Made by a program: the position numbers and the translations under genes. From contig CAICTM010000542.1 in NCBI GenBank assembly GCA_903772945.1, positions 1 to 60,732 on the forward strand: 60,732 nt of DNA, in the 5' to 3' direction. Source of the stretch: Seminavis robusta (taxonomy: Eukaryota > Bacillariophyta > Bacillariophyceae > Naviculales > Naviculaceae). Each line of letters opens with the position of its first letter. The first letter of the stretch is position 1. The notes under the pieces are model-generated. The model searched no databases, was not told the DNA's origin, and saw only the letters and a list, made by a program, of their open reading frames with translations. Shown here piece after piece: positions 1-11,332 of the stretch.

Positions 1-2075
1 AGTGTCGTCATGAAAAGCCACTGTGGCTACCACTCCTGTGAGTGTTGCCACTCCTGTATGACTTGCTGTGGCGGTTGGTGCCGTCACTTGATGTTGCTGT
101 ATTCGAAACTGGGAAGTTCCGATCACTTGTTGAACCGTGGACTGGGAAGTTCCGGTCACTTGGTATTGCTGTAGCTGGAAACTAGGAAGTTCCGGCTGCA
201 TTCGCGTAGACTCAGACTGTGCTCTTGACTGGCGTGTAGACTGAACTGGACATTGATATGCCATGGTCTCAATCGCCAATGATGTGTGGAAACATCAATC
301 CATTCAGGCTTGATACTGGATTTGGAAATCAGGTGAGCATGAGTCTGTGCAATAGCTTGGTAGCTATCTGGAGTCAGCTTGTTGTCCATTGGGATGGAAC
401 GTGAGCTGTCTCTTCTTGTTGGATGTCCAAGAAGTGTTGGATGTCCTGCTGTTGTCTTTTCCAGAGGAATGGAATCCTCTTCTTCCCAGTTGGGGAAGCT
501 TCTTCCTTCATCACGGCCTCCTCTTCTTTGGAATCGAATGGCTGTGACTTGTTGTACATGAATGTGTGCTTGCTTGATGTGGACCTTGGTTTGCACCTCT
601 TGTAGATGGGTGCTGGCAACTTGTGGCGTTCCGTCGAACTGTTGCTTGCTTTGAGCTGGTTCCATGGTGGAACTGTTCCTGTGGAACTGTGGGAATCCTC
701 TGCAGAAGATATCCCGGTAGCACTGGTGTGTGGCTACCCTTGCTTGAGTAAGCTTGCTCTGCCTTGATAGGCTTTGCCTCGGTAGGCTTTGCTTGGTCGC
801 ACTTGCAATCTCATGATGGATCTTCTGAGTCGATCCCGAGAGTCAAACTGAATCGATCTCGTGGTCGCTGCTTGTGATTCGATCGCTTCGTGTCATTCGA
901 TCTGGCATGATCGTTTCTTGTCAGTCGATCTGGTGTGTCAATCTGGATAGATCGATCGGAGAATTCAAAGGAAGGTTGAAAAAGGTTTGAGACTTTGGTT
1001 TTGGTGGGTACAACTTTATCAATACCACTCCTGCTGTCACTGTTGGCACACTCCTGTGAGCTAGCTGTGGCAGGACTTGTACTTGTTGTAACCAAAGCTG
1101 GCTTGGTTGGTTTGGACATTGGATGCAACTTGGATTGCTGTGGAGCTTGAGGCGGTGCCTCTAGGATTCCTGAGAATCGATAGTACTCAAAGTGTCTATC
1201 AGTGCTTAGGTAAGCAGGCTCCTACCTTGGAAAGGCTTTGTAATCCAAGTCTCATGTCGTCGTGCCGACTGGCTTGCAATGAGTCCAAAACAAACCTTGG
1301 AAGTGGTTGCTCGGCATCCCGCTTGGTAACGAGAAGCTGAGCGGGTGTAGACGAGACAATACGGACATCGTCATCATCAGAAAAGTCTTTGTGGCTGGCA
1401 CTCCTGCTGGGAGTGGTGCCACTCCTGGAAGACTGGTGTCGGATGATACCGTCACTTGGTGTACCTGCGGCTCGGACTGGGAAGTTCGGCTGCATTGACA
1501 CTTGATGGGGCTGGAAGCCCGTCGTAGATGGAAGCTGGTTGAAGCTTCTGGAAGTCGTAGACTTGTGGGAAGTGATGCCCTATTGGAAGGTGCATGGAGG
1601 TTTGAAATGATGTAGCTTGGAAGTCACGGACGTGTTGGGTTCGACTGAACCTAGTTCTTGGATGGTCTCGATGTCTGAAGATGGAATGAGGAAATGGTTG
1701 AGTTATTGTTTCCTCTTTTCATGGGTGTTTATACTCATGTGAGACTCGTGACTGCTGGTGTCGTCACTTGTGGTGACTGGTGCCGTCACTTGGTACACTT
1801 GGTACCGTCATTTGGTGTTGCCGTAGCTGAGACTGGGAAGTCAGGCTATAGCGACACTTGGGAGAACTGTTGTAGTAGCCGGAACTAGGAGGAAGTTCCT
1901 TGCCACAATGATGCTTGGAGTTGGGGCTGGAAGCCCTTGGAAGTTTGGAAACTTGTAAGGAAGTATTCCGTGGTAGTTGTGGATGCTCCAACTTGATGGG
2001 CTCCACTGGACCTGGACGTGTCACGGTCGATGATGGTTCGATGGTGATGTAGTCGGTAGATCCCTTGGTTGGTGA

Positions 2076-2171
2076 TGTCACTGCTCTTACACTCCTGTGA
2101 GTTGGCTGTGGCAGGACAAGTGTTGGTTCTGTCACTGCTCTTACACTCCTGTGAGTTGGCTGTGGCAGGAC
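2076..2171. repeat. Perfect 42-bp direct duplication
   Basis: Two identical 42-bp copies lie at 2076-2117 and 2130-2171, separated by 12 bp. Each begins tgtcactgctcttaca and ends ggctgtggcaggac. A related copy with differences occurs near 1030-1080. Identity over 42 bp implies a recent local duplication. Confidence 0.9.
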
Positions 2172-2524
2172 TTGTAGTTGTCCGTAGTTGTATCTATTGT
2201 AGGCTTTGTTTTGATGTACTTACGTACTTCTGTTGTTGGTGTGAGACTAAGGTTGGTTGCAATCTCTGTACAGTAGTTGCAGTGGAGCTGAGGTGTGCAC
2301 CCTCTTGTTGTTTCTATTGATCAGGTTCCCGCTTGTGGGTCAAACTCTGTCTGCTCCAGCCATCCTGTGGCTTGGTTCCTTGTCTTGTGAACTCTTGAGT
2401 TGCTTGTAGCTAGCTACTCGGTTCAACGTTCACTGTCGTTCTGCTGTTGTTGCAGTTGCCGTTATTGTAGATGCAATTCGAATTTGGTTTGGTCGATTCA
2501 TTGTAATCGGTTTGGTAGTGGTAG

Positions 2525-2637
2525 ATACCGTTGTTGGCTGTTGTTGCCATCGATGCTGGCTGGTTGTAGCCATTGATGGTTGTTGGCCGTGTAGTTGTGA
2601 ATACCGTTGTTGGCTGTTGTTGTAGCCATTGATGGTT
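2525..2637. repeat. Imperfect direct repeat, TTG-rich
   Basis: The word ataccgttgttggctgttg occurs at about 2525 and again at 2601. The word ttgtagccattgatggtt occurs at 2564 and 2620. The two modules are in the same order in each copy, so this is a duplication of about 60-75 bp with one shortened copy. Confidence 0.75.
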
Positions 2638-2823
2638 ACGGCATTGCCTATAAAGGCTGATGTTATGATGATTTTGTTTGTAGGAATGTAGGTTTTGGAT
2701 TTTGGGTACCACCACACTCCTGTGCACTTGCTGTGATCAAATAGCAAGGGCATGGACTTGTAATGGTATTGTTGTTACCTGCCTGGAGGCTGTTGTTGCC
2801 TCAGGTTTGCCTGTAATCAGTGG

Positions 2824-2960
2824 AGGAAGTGCTGTGGATTAGTTGCACAATACACATTCCATAAAAGGTAGTAGGAGGTGCTGTGGCTGGGATGCCACAA
2901 TACACACTCCATGAAAGGGTAGGAGGTGCTGAGTGTAAACTCAATACACACTCCAAAGAA
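2824..2960. repeat. Three-copy minisatellite, about 48-bp unit
   Basis: Three tandem units begin at 2824, 2873 and 2921 with aggaagtgctg or aggaggtgctg. Each carries a caatacaca(c/t)tcca core. The unit is 48-49 bp and the copies diverge in their middle part. No protein repeat is evident. Confidence 0.85.
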
Positions 2961-4612
2961 AATATTCAATGCTGGAGGTTGCACACTCCTGTGCTTCCTC
3001 TAGCAACAGCTTGCACTGTATGCTCTGGTAGCTAGTGTGCCGATAGCTAGCTAGCTATCGGCATGACATGCTGCTTCTGTAACTGTGCTGACCGGCAGCT
3101 GCTTGGATTCGCCATGCAAATCCTCTTGTTGCCGACGTATGGAGAGCTGGCTCCGTGCACTCCTGGAAGGATACTTTTCGCAAAAAGATACCTTTTTCCT
3201 GGCTGGGACGTTCAGTGGCTTTGCTTCTTGTAGTGCTCGCTGAACTGGGGCTGTTCTTTGTCGTTCCGTGGAACTGATGACAGCAGTCAGCGATTTCCTC
3301 ACAAAAAGCAAGGATTGCCTTTTTCTTGGTGTCGGTGGACACAATGGCGCTGTTGTTGCTATCGGTATCATCGGCCGATGGCTGTAACAGTAGAGCGTGT
3401 TGGTTGTCCATAGTTGCGTTAGTGACAACCTGTTGTTGTCGCCGTGCTGGTAGTGGTAGCGTTCGTAGATCGCAAATTCGTTGCTCTTGGCTGGCAGAAC
3501 TTGCAAATTCCACGGTCTGCCGATGGTTGAAATGGCACTGTTGCCGCTATCGGCACCGACTGAGTAGTAGTAGTCGGCCGTCGTATTCTTCTTGACAGTA
3601 GTAGCGATCGTTCGATCGCTTCGGTCGTCTCAAAATTCGCAAATTCCGCTATCGCAATGGCGCTGTCGTCGTTGGATGAATCTTTCTTCCCTCGGCTCTT
3701 CGAGTGCTTGCACTCTTCAGGGCCTGTTGCGCTAGTGTTCAAAGCACAATTTGCTGTATGACAGTCCTGCTGTAGGACCTGTCGTTGCCGTGTAATCGGC
3801 CTGGCAAATCGCCTTGTTTGTGCGACGGGAAAATCTTCGCACCTCTTTTCTATCAGAGCTGTTTCGTTAGCTTGATAGTGAGGTTGTAGGAACTCCCACG
3901 GAAGTACCTCTGTGGTATTTTCCTGTTGGGACTTGTTATCTCGTTTGTTCCTCTTCCGTGGTACCACCTCTTGTGTTACTCCTGTTGGCTTGCACGGTTT
4001 GTCGCCGTAGTAGCCTTGCTGCGCTCTGTACAGTAGCCTCTGCTCCGTACCGCAGCTTTGGCTCTGGTTCGTCTCACTGGAAGCCTTCTTAGTTTTCTTG
4101 CACTCGTAGTGGTATAGCTAGCTAGATAGCTTGGCGGCCACTCGCTCACTGTAGTTGTTTTTCGTAACGACGCGGTGGCAGCAGTCGTTGTACGATGGCT
4201 GATTTCACAGCGCAAAGTCTTCGTTCGCTCCTGTGAGCTTCGTTCTTGCTCTGTTTGTACCACCGTACAGTAGCCTCTGTTGACTCTATCAGCCTTAACT
4301 CACTCAATTCCTGTTGGATTGACCTCGTTCAAGCATAGAATTGGTGTAGTTAGTAAAGCTCTTTCACGTGGTATGCCTCGATCTAGCTGATACCAGTTTG
4401 TCACCGTAACAGTGGATCGTCTGTGCAATCAGTTCGCGATGAAGGATTTCTTGGTTTCCTGCAAGGCTGTTTGGATAGCCTTTATAGTGGGGCTCCAGCA
4501 CTATCTGTCAGCACCGGACTGGTTACCTTATAGCATAGACTGAATGGTTGATTTCGATGTCGATATCACCATAGTCGAGATCTCGAATTCGAGATGAACT
4601 TCGAGAGATGAA

Positions 4613-4702
4613 CACTTCTTGGAAATAGTGTTGGTTTCTAGTAACACTCTAGCTTAGTAAAGGTAAAATACTGTTTTACTGTTAAGCTATTTCCAAGAAG
4701 TG
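4613..4702. repeat. 90-bp hairpin with perfect 16-bp arms
   Basis: The arms are cacttcttggaaatag at 4613-4628 and its exact reverse complement at 4687-4702. Inside lies a second, imperfect stem (gctta near 4652 against taagc near 4683) and the small palindrome gtaaaatactgttttac. Just upstream, 4580-4595 is a perfect 16-bp palindrome, atctcgaattcgagat. This could be a miniature inverted-repeat element or a folded RNA; there is no further evidence for either. Confidence 0.8.
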
Positions 4703-5296
4703 ATCTTTCTCCATGTTTTCTGGGATTGATTCAACTTCAAAGGATATAGTGAAGGGGGTGACCATATAGATCAGTTAAACTCCCCATGTATGTAACTAGA
4801 GAATAGATATAGATATCCCCTATCAACTAGATTGGGATAAACGACTAATTTGTATTGAGGTGTCTGTAATACAACCTCCAACAGCGAGCAAACTGAGGAA
4901 ACAGGAGACCAACGCTGAAAAAAAGCCGAATCCAAGTGAGTCCTGTCGCGCACTGAGTGGGACTTGGAAAGGATTAGAGATAGAGATATCATTTATAGTA
5001 ATATTCATTCATGAAGATAATTATATAATCGAGAAGAGCGAGTTTCAAATCCGATGCATTGGGAGGAAAGGCGGGCGCACCTCTGTAAATCGGCGAGAGA
5101 TCGGCAGGTGCTCGGCTTTTTGTTTTCCTCTTTCAGCCATTCAACACCAACAGTTACCGTCATCTGCGCGTGCTTTCGTTTCTCTCTCCTCCAGCATCAT
5201 CGGCTCTTTCTCTTCATCAGACCAACAAGTCAAGCCCTTGGTCTCCTTCGTTGTTTGTTGTCATACCGTATACAATAATTGCACTAATAATAGACC
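4703..5296. other. Spacer upstream of the V-ATPase c-like gene
   Basis: This stretch must hold the promoter and 5' leader of the plus-strand gene starting at 5297. It is pyrimidine-rich just before the gene (5110-5240, many ctctc/tttc runs). I see no clear TATA box. The plus-strand open frame that crosses it resembles nothing and overlaps the true first exon in another frame, so it is not called. Confidence 0.5.
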
Positions 5297-6183
5297 ATGG
5301 GAGACGACTTTGATTACGAGGAACTGAATCAGAGCTACGTGTGTGCATCATGGGCGCCTGGTGTCGGTTTCGCTGGAATCACAGCCGCGGTGGTCTTTGC
5401 TAGTGAGTAGTCGAAATTGTTTTCGTGATGGACTGACCATGCTGCAATGCGTCAATTGGTTTCACCACCATGACGACATTGCCGCGCCTTGTTTCTTTTG
5501 TTTCCTTTCCTTTACACCAACTATAACTTACAATGACGATTCATCTCTTTGTCTCTCTCTTTGCATCTTGGTCTGAACGAAATTGCGCTTCCTTTCGTGC
5601 ACCATCGCCCAATTTCCAACTCCACCAAAACACACACCTCACCTCCAATAACTACACTGTAGACCTCGGCGGCGCCTACGGTACCGCAAAAGCTGGACTC
5701 GGCATTATGGCAATGGGAATAAGATCTCCAGAGCTATTAATGAAGAACATCATTCCAGTGGTCATGGCTGGAGTACTGGGGATTTACGGACTCATTGTCG
5801 CCGTCATTCTGAATGGAAAGTTCACTGTACCGGATGGAGCAACACGAGCAACAACTTACTCCCAATATAACGCCTTTAGTCATCTCGCAGCTGGTCTTTG
5901 TGTTGGACTATGCTCGCTAGCCTCGGGTCTAGCAATCGGAATCTCTGCAGATGCAGGAACTCGCGCCGTTGGGGCACAATCAGCAATGGCAGCGTCATGG
6001 AAGAAGATGGGATTCACTGGAGATGCTGGAGGTCAAGTCGACAGCCAAGGTGACGCCCTGTTTGTTGGAACCATCCTGATCCAAGTCTTTGCATCAAACT
6101 TGGGTCTATACGGACTCATTGCTGCGCTCATCCTATCACAGCAAGATTACCAATGCGAAGTCAATGGTGGTGGAGGAAACTAA
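5297..6183 (+). CDS. V-type H+-ATPase proteolipid (subunit c-like), lacking the usual glutamate
   Basis: Two exons, 5297-5402 and 5663-6183, joined GT-AG in phase 1, give 208 residues. The family forms the rotating membrane ring that carries protons through the V-ATPase in vacuolar and endomembranes. The first helix pair is canonical ([45 protein letters not shown]), as is the third helix ([14 protein letters not shown]). The fourth helix reads [18 protein letters not shown] where the family has FAE(A/V)LGLYGL: the proton-binding Glu is Ser. The other position used by c'' subunits (helix 2 here, GVLGIYG) has no acid either. The loop before helix 4 has about 25 extra residues. So membership of the family is clear, but proton transport by the usual mechanism is doubtful. 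It may be a structural ring member or a lineage-specific form. Confidence 0.9.
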
Positions 6184-6566
6184 CTAGCTACTTGAACAAC
6201 GCTGGGAGCAAGACAGCTAGAGTACCATACCACTACAACAGCATTGCGTGTCTTGGACAGCTGCACGCAACTCTAAATTACACAACCAACGAAGGATCCT
6301 ACGGCAGAGGATCACAACCACCTTTTGCACCATACCTCGTCGCTGTCATTGCCAGCGCGGCTTCGACTACACACAAACGCGCGCATATCTATCTATGACA
6401 CTTGTAGAATGAATAAACATAAACTCGTATGGAAAAATCTGTTTGTAGGTGTCGTTTGTTTACTCATGCAAGTGCAGGATTTTAGCGGCTACAGTAGCCA
6501 ACTCTTACATTACTACTACTTTACAGCGTCAATAGCCTTTGGGTACTTCACCAATTCAAGATCTAT
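6184..6566. other. Convergent 3' spacer
   Basis: This lies between the 3' ends of the plus-strand V-ATPase gene and the minus-strand DHH/CBS gene. It presumably holds both 3' UTRs. The word aataaa occurs at about 6412. I see no further gene. Confidence 0.5.
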
Positions 6567-9500
6567 TTATTCGTTCTCGAGATCAAACTTTTTGAGCCTC
6601 TTCCGTAGCTCAATGATGGGTTTACGTGCCGAGATGGAATCGGCGAAACCTTTGTTGTGGTAATGCAGTGACGGGTAATACCGGTGCTGCCTCAGAAGGT
6701 CGGTGCGGGTCACCATGCCTAACGTACAAGTTGACGTTGCAGAGAGAAAGCAGGCAGGACAAAGTAAGAAACACATCAACCGTGGAGCCAAGAGCAAGCT
6801 TTTCCAGTCGCAATTACAGACATACCTATCAGAATCTTGCTGCCCTCTGCCACAACAGGGATACAGCCGACATCACTCTCCAGCAGAATGGCTTCTAGCT
6901 CTGCCATTGTAGTACAGTCCTCCACTATCCTGACATGCTGCTTCATCCAACCCTTGACCGTGCTACCAGCCCTTCTTTGCTTTTCCTTGGCCTCGTTCTG
7001 TTCATAGGGAATCTCTATACCCTTCTCGGCTGCCTCCTTTTCTCGGCGAAGACGCTTTTGCTCCTTGTTCCACAATCGTTGCTTCGCAGCTGCTACTTCC
7101 TTGTACGTCACCAGACCAATCACTTCGTTGTCATCGTCCACCACAGGAAGCGCCCTGACGTCATATCGAGTGAACAGGTCCTCTACTTGTTGCTCGTTCA
7201 TGTGTGGCTTGACCGACAGAACAGGTGCCGTCATAAAGTCTCCGACTGTGACTTGCTCTTGCAAGCTGGTTTCAATAATCTCATCTACCAAACCTTGCAG
7301 AATGCCCTCCGCCTCAGATTCGTCATTCAGACGCACCGTGGCGGACGCCGCTTTGGCATGACCACCTCCTCCAAATCGCTCCAACAGTCTATTGAGTTTG
7401 ACGCCCTTCATGTTGACGCCAGCTTTGACCCTGCCAATAATGATCATGGTAGATGGTTTAGATCCTTGAATATTTCCTTCTTCTTGCAGCTTCTTTTCAG
7501 CGTCAATCGCAAAATTGACAAACTCTTCAAAGTCGACTTTTCCATCCTTGTTTTTGTCGACTGCATCCATGAGTTCCTGAACGGCTTCTGGAGAAGCAAT
7601 AATACCGGAAGCAGCCAGCGTGGCTGCGATTTCGTCCAGCTCCAGAAAGCCCGAGGAATCCAAGTCACTGCGATCAAAAGCAGATTGCAACCGCCGCCGT
7701 CTCATGGCTTCTTCTCCTCCCCGCCATGCTTCTGCAAACATCATGGATGCCTGCGCCATTTCTTCGGCTGTATAGTTCTGCATCGGGTCGGGAGAGGCAT
7801 TGAACTTGACAATGCGGCCTCTCCCTTCATCGTTTTGTGGTGAATTATTGGGGCGATAGGTCGGCAAGTGTTCTTCAATTCTGGAAAGAAGCCGTGCCGT
7901 CAGGCGTTCTCCCTGGTTCTTCTTGTTGTTTTTGGACCGTCGTTTGCCTCCGGATTGGGCTTCGTAGACGACTGCCAACAGAAACAAGTCACTGCTACTC
8001 AACTCCAAGGCATCCTGTGTCACTGCCGCCAGCCCATTGATGAATCCATCGGCCGACAGCAAGACAGTGGACAATGTGACCCCGTGCACGACGGTCGAAT
8101 TCGTATTGATGAGAGCCTGTGTGAGTACTCCCTGTTGCTCTGGAGACAGAGACGATTGTGCATGTTCGGCAATCGCTGCTTGACTGGCTCCCTGTGACAT
8201 GACCCACGCCAACGACAAGGCATCCCGAGGTGTCGTCGAATCAAAGCACAACGACCCTGTATCGGCGTGAATGCCGAGTGCCAAGAGCGTAGCTTCTGCT
8301 TCGGTCAAATCCAGTTCGGCTTGTTGCAATCGTTCTACAATCAATGTGGATACCGACCCCACCTGATCCACCACATAATCGGAGGCTTCCGGGATATCCG
8401 TATCGGAATCAATATGATGATCCACCACTGTCACGCGGTTGGCGTACTGCAGTAGATTTTCAGCAGGACCAATGCGATCCCTCCGTTGTGCATCCACAAG
8501 TCCCAATCGATTCAAGCCCGTCAAATCATCGGGCAACGATCGGAGCGACCGTATGGGAAATAAGTGTTTGTGCAATGCCAAAAATCGCTGAACGCCGGGA
8601 TGTGCTCCCCGCGGCAATACGACAAACGTCGGCACATGGGATGCCGAATCAAAATCTTTTTGTTGATCATCGACTTGAGATGGCAGTGCGGACGATGCCC
8701 ATAGCTTGGCCAATCCCACGGCACTGGCCAAAGAATCAAAATCGGCCGTGCAATGGGTGAGGACCACGTTGAATCCCGATTTTGGTACGACTTTGGCGGG
8801 TTGTTCTTTGAGGATTTCTTTGGAGGTTCGCTTGAAAAAGATGGGCGGCTTTTTCACTTTGGTAATGGGTTCTTCCACAACCACGGCTACTTCTTCTTGT
8901 TGTTGTGGAGTCTTGGCATTGTGATGAGTTGTCGTGGTTGTGGTTTCTTCCGCATCTGCTGTGGCTGATGATGTCTCTACGTCCGTGTTTTCTTTGTCAT
9001 GGTTTGGTTTTGCCGAGTTGAGGCTGTCCTCTGTCTGTCCAATATTCATCTGTGACTCTTGCTTGGCGTTGACATTGTCGTCTATTTGGTTTCCATCCGA
9101 CTTGTCGTCGTCGTCGGGAGACTCTTCCGTCGAAGCTTCCGAGACTGATGTCTCTTGCATTTCAACAGTTTTCCCCAATCCATTCGTTTCCTTGTCGTCG
9201 TCGTCACTCTTCGGATCATTGCTATTGTTTTCATCATCGAGCTGCAGAATGGGTGCCCGTTTGGCATGAACTCGTCCCTCCTCGTCCGTGGAAAGACGAA
9301 TTCCATTGTCTTCCAAGAACCTCGCTGGATACGTTTTGAGAGGTGGCTTTTCTTCGGTACTCTCCTTCTCTTCTTCTGTTTTCTCCTCGTTTTTTGTGTC
9401 GACTGTGGATTCCTTGGCAACGGCTGCTTTTACCTTGGAACGTCGTTTGGAGGGTCTCCGTTTGGACGCGTACAATAAGGACCTTGTGGTGGTCCTGGAA

Positions 9501-9658
9501 TGAGGGAGTATGCGTGCCGTAAAGGCTGGTTGCCGTGTGGTTTGTCGGAACGGTTGGGATGGCTGTGGGAACCGAAACGCGGTCTTGAGCGGAATGTTCG
9601 AATAGACCAACGCCATCCACAAGGTCAAGGACCAGTAGGAGTGTCGTGAGATGATCAT
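6567..9658 (-). CDS. Plastid-type DHH phosphoesterase with EF-hands and paired CBS domains
   Basis: Two exons, 9658-6826 and 6718-6567, give 994 residues; the intron (6719-6825) splits a Gly codon and restores the last CBS strand. Order of parts: N-terminal hydrophobic presequence with a KTAFRF motif (1-35); a long acidic, disordered stretch (80-290); a DHH domain (295-500) with HCTADFDSLASA and VVDHHIDSDTD; two EF-hands with complete loops starting at D665 and D701; the C-terminal DHHA1 lobe with the RFGGGGHAKAAS motif (761-772); and two CBS domains (805-855, 903-960). DHH/DHHA1 proteins cleave phosphodiesters or polyphosphate with Mn or Mg. The DHH-CBS order recalls bacterial CCA-adding fusions, but no nucleotidyltransferase follows. 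The EF-hands sit between the two catalytic lobes, so calcium and adenine nucleotides may both regulate it. Substrate unknown. Confidence 0.85.
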
Positions 9659-10140
9659 GACGATGTTGTTTGATTGATTCTTGCAGTGATAAGCCTACAG
9701 AGGGTAGCAATGGTGGCTTGTCTTGTAGATCGAAAATCGAAAATGACTTGAATGACAGTGTATCCTCGCGCAACTTGGGAGCTCCTTTCTCAAAAGATAG
9801 CAGCTCTAGCTAGCAGCAAGCTAAGGACAAGTAATATAAGTGAAGAAGTGGAACGAGTGAAAGTACAGTATCTGCTTGTGGCTATTTACTCAGTTGGGAG
9901 GACAGCTGCATGGGATCATAAGGTTGTCAAGCCACAGCAATGGCCCGCCCTTCATGTGTGCTGTCTGACGTTGGTTGGCCTTTTTCGCTCTCCTTCGGAT
10001 TGGATTTTGGAAGAAGAAGCCTTGGCGGGAGTAGCTGAAACATGCTTCGGTCACGGACTGACTCAGTGCTCGCAACCAAAAACAAAAACGAGGATCGAGC
10101 CCTTTTAAAAAACACGGACACTCATACTTGGTTTGACATT
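9659..10140. other. Divergent promoter region
   Basis: This is the shared 5' spacer between the minus-strand DHH/CBS gene and the plus-strand small plastid protein. Open frames crossing it are short and resemble nothing. An alternative in-frame ATG for the downstream gene lies at 10042, but the signal peptide begins at 10141. Confidence 0.5.
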
Positions 10141-10872
10141 ATGGGCATCTATCCATCTCCTGTCGTATTCGCTCTCCTACTGGTGCTGCCGCTGGTATCA
10201 TGTTTTAGTCAATATCCAGGAAGTATCCGAGATACAAGGGCTCTTTCGGCCGTCATCAGATCGAAGAATACTGCCATCAGCAGGAAAGATTCTTGTAAAC
10301 GATTGTTGGTGGCGTCATCTAATAGCAACCACCGCAATCACCAACCATACACAAACAACAATCACCACCATGTCGTCGCCTCCATCCTTTTGCCCATTGC
10401 TATTTTTTGGGCAACCTCCCTACCTGCTGCTGCTACTGCCGACAGTGCGTTGTCTACCAATGACTACACCGACCCACTACATCCCCAATGCCAACGACAC
10501 ATTGAAGTCAATGCCGATGGCGAAACCTTGCGCTACTCTGGCACTACCGTAGTAGGCGATGGAAGAGGATGCAGTCCCAAAGAAGCAAAAGCCGTTGGTG
10601 GCATTCGGCGATTCGTCTACGAGGGAACGCTCGATGGCAACAACAACAAGATGATAGTATCGCTGGGGGATGGCAGTCATACACAAGGTGTCTGGGAATC
10701 CGATGGGATCCGATGGCAAGATGGTAGCAAATGGATGGTTCAAGAAAAGACTTTGGCTGTGAAAGCAGGGGAAGTCATTACCTTTTCCTACATTGGATTC
10801 AGTCTCTTGGCGGGAGTCAAGGGTGTCTACAACGTGGCTCAAAAGAAAAAGGAAGAGTCAGCTTTGAAGTAG
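10141..10872 (+). CDS. Small plastid (probably thylakoid) protein of unknown function
   Basis: One exon, 243 residues. The start at 10141 is chosen because a signal peptide follows at once (VVFALLLVLPLVSCFSQ). After a basic, Asn/His-rich stretch comes a second hydrophobic segment ending LPAAATADSA, which looks like a thylakoid processing site. The rest has a conserved-looking core: HPQCQRHIEV, LRYSGTTVVGDGRGCSP, RRFVYEGTL, GVWESDGIRWQDGSKWMV. Near the C-terminus is a weak hydrophobic segment (ITFSYIGFSLLAGVKGVY) and a basic tail. I recall similar small proteins in algae, but no established function. The two-step presequence suggests plastid lumen or thylakoid membrane. A longer start at 10042 is possible. 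Confidence 0.75.
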   Translation: MGIYPSPVVFALLLVLPLVSCFSQYPGSIRDTRALSAVIRSKNTAISRKDSCKRLLVASSNSNHRNHQPYTNNNHHHVVASILLPIAIFWATSLPAAATADSALSTNDYTDPLHPQCQRHIEVNADGETLRYSGTTVVGDGRGCSPKEAKAVGGIRRFVYEGTLDGNNNKMIVSLGDGSHTQGVWESDGIRWQDGSKWMVQEKTLAVKAGEVITFSYIGFSLLAGVKGVYNVAQKKKEESALK

Positions 10873-11332
10873 CTATTGGCTAGATAGTCATTCATTCATT
10901 CATTCATTAAGCATAGCATAGACAAGATGTTTTGAAACGCAATCACTGGAGTGTACTTTCGAAGATTCTATTCAAGGGCACAAAACTGATGTGGTGCTAA
11001 TTTGCGCCAGCTTTTGAGCATTTCTTTGTGTCCTTCGGCCCGCCAGAGTCAGCCTTCGTACATCTGGCTAGCTCGAGGAGGCAACACGTCTTGGGTTACA
11101 TGTACATGGTCATGTACAACGCACTTCCGTTGCCATTACTGGTGAGGGACAATCTTTGCACACTTCAGCCTGTTCCAAAAGACCTACATGTATTTTAGCT
11201 GTTGCTATCAGTTACGAATTACTGGCTCAGTTTTCCAACCACCATCAAAACTTCTCAACCACAGGCTAACAACCAACTCTAACCAACTCCATCACCATTT
11301 GGTTCCTCCGTCCGTTTTCATTTATTTAAAAC
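10873..11332. other. Convergent 3' spacer
   Basis: This holds the 3' ends of the small plastid protein (+) and the peroxidase (-). It contains a short (CATT)n run at about 10888-10908 and the near-palindrome catgtacatggtcatgtac at about 11099-11117. No gene is seen. Confidence 0.5.

Larger units (their letters stand above)
1..4700. other. Repeat-rich, G/T-skewed region without a convincing gene
   Basis: I see no recognisable gene in this stretch. The plus strand is strongly enriched in G and T. The minus strand is therefore rich in A and C, and its open frames read as runs of Thr, Ser, Pro, Gln, His and Asn, which match no family I know. Short modules recur many times, such as cactcctgtgag and gctgtggcagga, and there are local tandem repeats, listed separately. 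The longest minus-strand open frames (about 156-665, 1199-1501, 1764-2135, 3051-3513, 3419-3967) do not join into one reading frame. It could be a decayed low-complexity coding gene on the minus strand or a repeat array; I cannot decide. Confidence 0.5.

Noticed and set aside
4860..5327. A 155-codon plus-strand open frame before the V-ATPase gene
   Set aside because: It overlaps the true first exon in another frame and shows no conserved sequence.
6935..7843. A 302-codon plus-strand open frame
   Set aside because: It lies antisense to the conserved EF-hand, DHHA1 and CBS part of the DHH gene; its sequence has no family features and follows from the codon use of the true gene.
9752..10108. 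Plus-strand open frame in the spacer before the small plastid protein
   Set aside because: No conserved features, and it overlaps the probable leader of the gene starting at 10141.
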